Below the pieces are notes generated by a model. That model was not told the origin of the DNA. It saw only the letters and a list, made by a program, of their open reading frames with translations, and ran no database searches. A program made the position numbers and the translations under genes. Of a DNA stretch of 5,181 bases, positions 3,319 through 5,181 are shown piece by piece (within the stretch, counting starts at the first letter, position 1; each line of letters starts with the position of its first letter). The stretch is from assembly GCA_937942115.1 (NCBI GenBank), contig CALDFY010000126.1, positions 1-5,181 on the forward strand, written 5' to 3'. The DNA comes from an uncultured Anaerolineae bacterium. Lineage in GTDB: Bacteria; Chloroflexota; Anaerolineae; B4-G1; DUEL01.

Positions 3319-5181
3319 ATGGCTATGGATAACGACCTGACCCTCCAGTACCTTCAGGCCACCGCAAAGGAGTGGGGCACCCTCAGGGCCGGCGACGCGG
3401 AAATTCCCCTCACGGATGTCTTCGTCCTGCTGGAGGGGGTGGAGCGGCCGAAGCCCCGTCCCCTGGAACCCCGTCCCGACCTCCCGCCCATCCCGGAGCG
3501 GCTGAAGCACGCCGGAAGCGAATGTCCGGAGAGGGAAGCGGTGAGGACACCCATCCCCCTCTCCCGGGCCCTCCAGGAGGCGCGGCACATGGTTCTCCTG
3601 GGCGAGCCGGGCGCAGGGAAGACCACCACACTCCGGTACATCGCCCTCTGGTTCGCCGCGCGGGCCGGCGCGCAGGCTTCCAGCCTCCACGCCGACCTGG
3701 GAATAGATGAGCCCTGTATCCCCGTTCTTCTGGACCTGCGGACCCTGGCCGAAAAATGCTCATCGCTGGAGGAGGCCCTGGCCGGAGAGGTGGAACAGTT
3801 CCTCAGGAAAGGCCCGGAAGGGGCCCGGGAACTGGTCCTCCGGTGGCGGGATTCGGGCCGATTGCTCCCGCTGCTGGACGGCCTGGACGAGGTGGGGCCG
3901 GACCGGCGGGAGGACGTCCGCAAGGAGATTGCCCGTTTCGCCGCCTCCCCCGATGGCTCCAGGTGCCGGATGGTCCTCACCTCCCGCCTGGCGGGCTACG
4001 TCTCCCTGGGGGGCGATTTCAACGAGTACACCCTCAAGCCCTTCCAGAAGCCGGAGGAGGCGCGGGGCTACCTGGCGGGATGGCTGGCCGCGCTGCGCCC
4101 CGAATGGGGAGCGGGGGCCCGGGAGCGGGCCGACCGTCTCCTGGAGGAGATGGGCCGGACGGCCCTCCGCCGCCTGACGGATAACCCCCTGCTCCTCCGT
4201 ATGGCCGCAGAGGTCTACGCCCGGAGGGAAGAGGTGGCCCGGAGCCGGGCCGAACTCTACCGGCGCTGGGTGGAGGAAGAGGCCTGGGAGCGGGCCCGTC
4301 GGCGGGGCGCTCCGGAGGGGGAGCGGAAACCGGCGCTGGAGCGGCTGGAGGAGATGGCCTGGGCCCTCCACAATGGCCTGAGCGTGCCGGAACTCTCCCC
4401 GGAGGAGGAGAGATTGCTGCGGGAGCGGATGGGGCTGATGGCCCGCCTGGGTGACCGGTTGGTCTTCTCCCATCTGACCATCCAGGAGTACTTTGTGGCC
4501 CGGCGCCTGGCGCGGGCCTGGCGGGAGAACCGCGCCGGCGCCTGGGGTTTCCTCCGCCCCCGCCTGCACCTCCCTGAGTGGCGGGAGCCGCTCCTCCTCC
4601 TGGCGGGCGAACTGGACCGGGACGGCGCGGTGGACCTGGTGCGGCGGGTGGTGCGGGCCCATCCGGGCCGGGGGGAATCCGCCCGCTATGAGCGCTACCT
4701 CCGGCGCGACCTCCTCCTGGCCCTCCACCTGGCCGGAGAGGCGCGGGAACTTCCCCAGGAAATCCGGCAATCACTCCTGGCCTCTGCCCGCCGGCCGCTC
4801 CAGCGAAAAGATGTGCCGGGGGGCCTGAAGGTTGCCCTGATAGAGGCCCTGAGCGCGCTCCCGGCAGATGGGGCCGTCCCCGCCCTCATCGGGGCGCTGG
4901 GGGATGAGGATCAGAGGATGCGCTATGCGGCAGCGGGGGCGCTGGGGAGAATCGGCGACCCGCAGGCCGTCCCCGCCCTCATCGGGGCGCTGAAAGACAA
5001 GGACAAATGGGTGCGCTGGGCGGCGGCGGAGGCGCTGGGGAAAATCGGTGCTCCGGCCGTCCCCGCCCTCATCGGGGCGCTGAGGGATGAGGAGTGGGGG
5101 GTGCGCTGGGCGGCGGCGGGGGCGCTGGGGAGAATCGGCGACCCGCAGGCCGTCCCCGCCCTCATCGGGGCGCTGGGGGAT
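3319..5181 (+). CDS. NACHT-domain STAND NTPase with C-terminal HEAT repeats (3' end outside window)
   Basis: The frame is open for 621 codons to the window edge. An in-frame TGA at 3310-3312 limits the start to ATG 3319 or ATG 3325; neither has a Shine-Dalgarno. Residues 1-75 are a short leader (LTLQYLQATAKEW, then IPLTDVFVLLEGV) like the segment that precedes NACHT domains, with no nuclease, TIR or protease motif. The NACHT domain runs from about 85. Walker A is GEPGAGKTT (95-103), Walker B is LLPLLDGLDEV (182-192), and a sensor-type VLTSR lies at 219-223. FSHLTIQEYFVARRLA (383-398) is the conserved end motif of NACHT modules. Residues 400-515 are helical (WREPLLLLAGEL at 421-432). From 519 HEAT repeats of the PBS-lyase type begin (VPALIGAL, RWAAA, ALGRIG), at least three complete. 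In STAND proteins the repeats sense a ligand and the NTPase switches by oligomerising. Many bacterial NACHT proteins act in anti-phage defence, but the role here is inference. It stands just downstream of a MITE-like element and beside unrelated housekeeping genes. Confidence 0.92.
   Translation, partial: MAMDNDLTLQYLQATAKEWGTLRAGDAEIPLTDVFVLLEGVERPKPRPLEPRPDLPPIPERLKHAGSECPEREAVRTPIPLSRALQEARHMVLLGEPGAGKTTTLRYIALWFAARAGAQASSLHADLGIDEPCIPVLLDLRTLAEKCSSLEEALAGEVEQFLRKGPEGARELVLRWRDSGRLLPLLDGLDEVGPDRREDVRKEIARFAASPDGSRCRMVLTSRLAGYVSLGGDFNEYTLKPFQKPEEARGYLAGWLAALRPEWGAGARERADRLLEEMGRTALRRLTDNPLLLRMAAEVYARREEVARSRAELYRRWVEEEAWERARRRGAPEGERKPALERLEEMAWALHNGLSVPELSPEEERLLRERMGLMARLGDRLVFSHLTIQEYFVARRLARAWRENRAGAWGFLRPRLHLPEWREPLLLLAGELDRDGAVDLVRRVVRAHPGRGESARYERYLRRDLLLALHLAGEARELPQEIRQSLLASARRPLQRKDVPGGLKVALIEALSALPADGAVPALIGALGDEDQRMRYAAAGALGRIGDPQAVPALIGALKDKDKWVRWAAAEALGKIGAPAVPALIGALRDEEWGVRWAAAGALGRIGDPQAVPALIGALGD
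4873..5181 (+). repeat. Near-identical tandem DNA repeat encoding HEAT units
   Basis: Units begin with GCCGTCCCCGCCCTCATCGG at 4873, 4966, 5056 and 5149 (periods 93, 90 and 93 bp); the last is cut after 33 nt. The first 27 nt of each unit are identical in all four copies. Units 1 and 3 differ at about 9 of 93 positions, nearly all within nucleotides 28-57 of the unit. Unit 2 lacks one codon and ends in GAP where the others have GDPQ. Each unit encodes one HEAT repeat of 30-31 residues. The nucleotide identity, including synonymous positions, points to recent duplication or gene conversion. The array probably continues past the window. Confidence 0.9.

Noticed and set aside
3760..4770. 336-codon minus-strand frame opposite the NACHT gene
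   Set aside because: It is Pro/Gly/Leu-rich shadow coding; the plus strand has unambiguous NACHT motifs across the same span.
4923..5165. Repetitive minus-strand frame (MRAGTACGSPIL repeats)
   Set aside because: It mirrors the HEAT-encoding DNA repeat and is not an independent gene.
4873..5181. CRISPR-like regular repeat spacing
   Set aside because: The repeats are in frame and encode HEAT units of 30-31 residues, and the intervening sequence is homologous rather than unique.

Overview
The window comes from a GC-rich bacterial chromosome. It holds two divergent housekeeping genes (guaB and nusA), a long non-coding stretch packed with palindromes, and the first part of a STAND-type NACHT ATPase gene with C-terminal HEAT repeats. 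The combination of a long Pro/Glu/Ala-rich NusA tail, palindromic intergenic repeats and a NACHT-HEAT protein suggests a Chloroflexota (Anaerolineae- or Thermoflexia-like) member. That assignment is inference from gene style only, with low to moderate confidence.

Layout: 1-432 (minus) is the first 144 codons of IMP dehydrogenase (guaB), cut by the window edge. Between 433 and 600 lie two back-to-back sigma70-like promoters whose -35 regions overlap. The nusA one is good: TTGCGA, 17 bp, then an extended TGC-TATAAT. The nusA leader carries a 14-bp hairpin whose 6-nt loop is exactly complementary to the nusA Shine-Dalgarno region. 601-2763 (plus) is nusA, 720 codons. It has the N-terminal RNA polymerase-binding domain, S1, KH1 and KH2, then a helix-hairpin-helix domain resembling the RNA polymerase alpha C-terminal domain, a long Pro/Glu tail and a charged C-terminus.

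The 555 bases from 2764 to 3318 contain no convincing gene. In order they hold short AGTCC tandem repeats, a hairpin and a possible terminator, a C/G-tract palindrome with G-quadruplex potential on the minus strand, and a 267-bp element. This element has near-perfect terminal inverted repeats and TA on both sides. It is built of consecutive perfect hairpins and looks like a MITE (non-autonomous transposon) inserted at CATATG.

3319-5181 (plus) is a NACHT NTPase open at the right edge. It has Walker A and B motifs, a sensor-like Thr-Ser-Arg and the FSHLTIQEYF motif of NACHT proteins, then HEAT repeats encoded by nearly identical 90-93 bp DNA units. It has no recognisable N-terminal effector domain. 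Such proteins belong to a class linked to anti-phage and conflict systems in multicellular or complex bacteria. guaB and nusA are core metabolism and transcription. The NACHT gene and the mobile element look like accessory material placed beside them.
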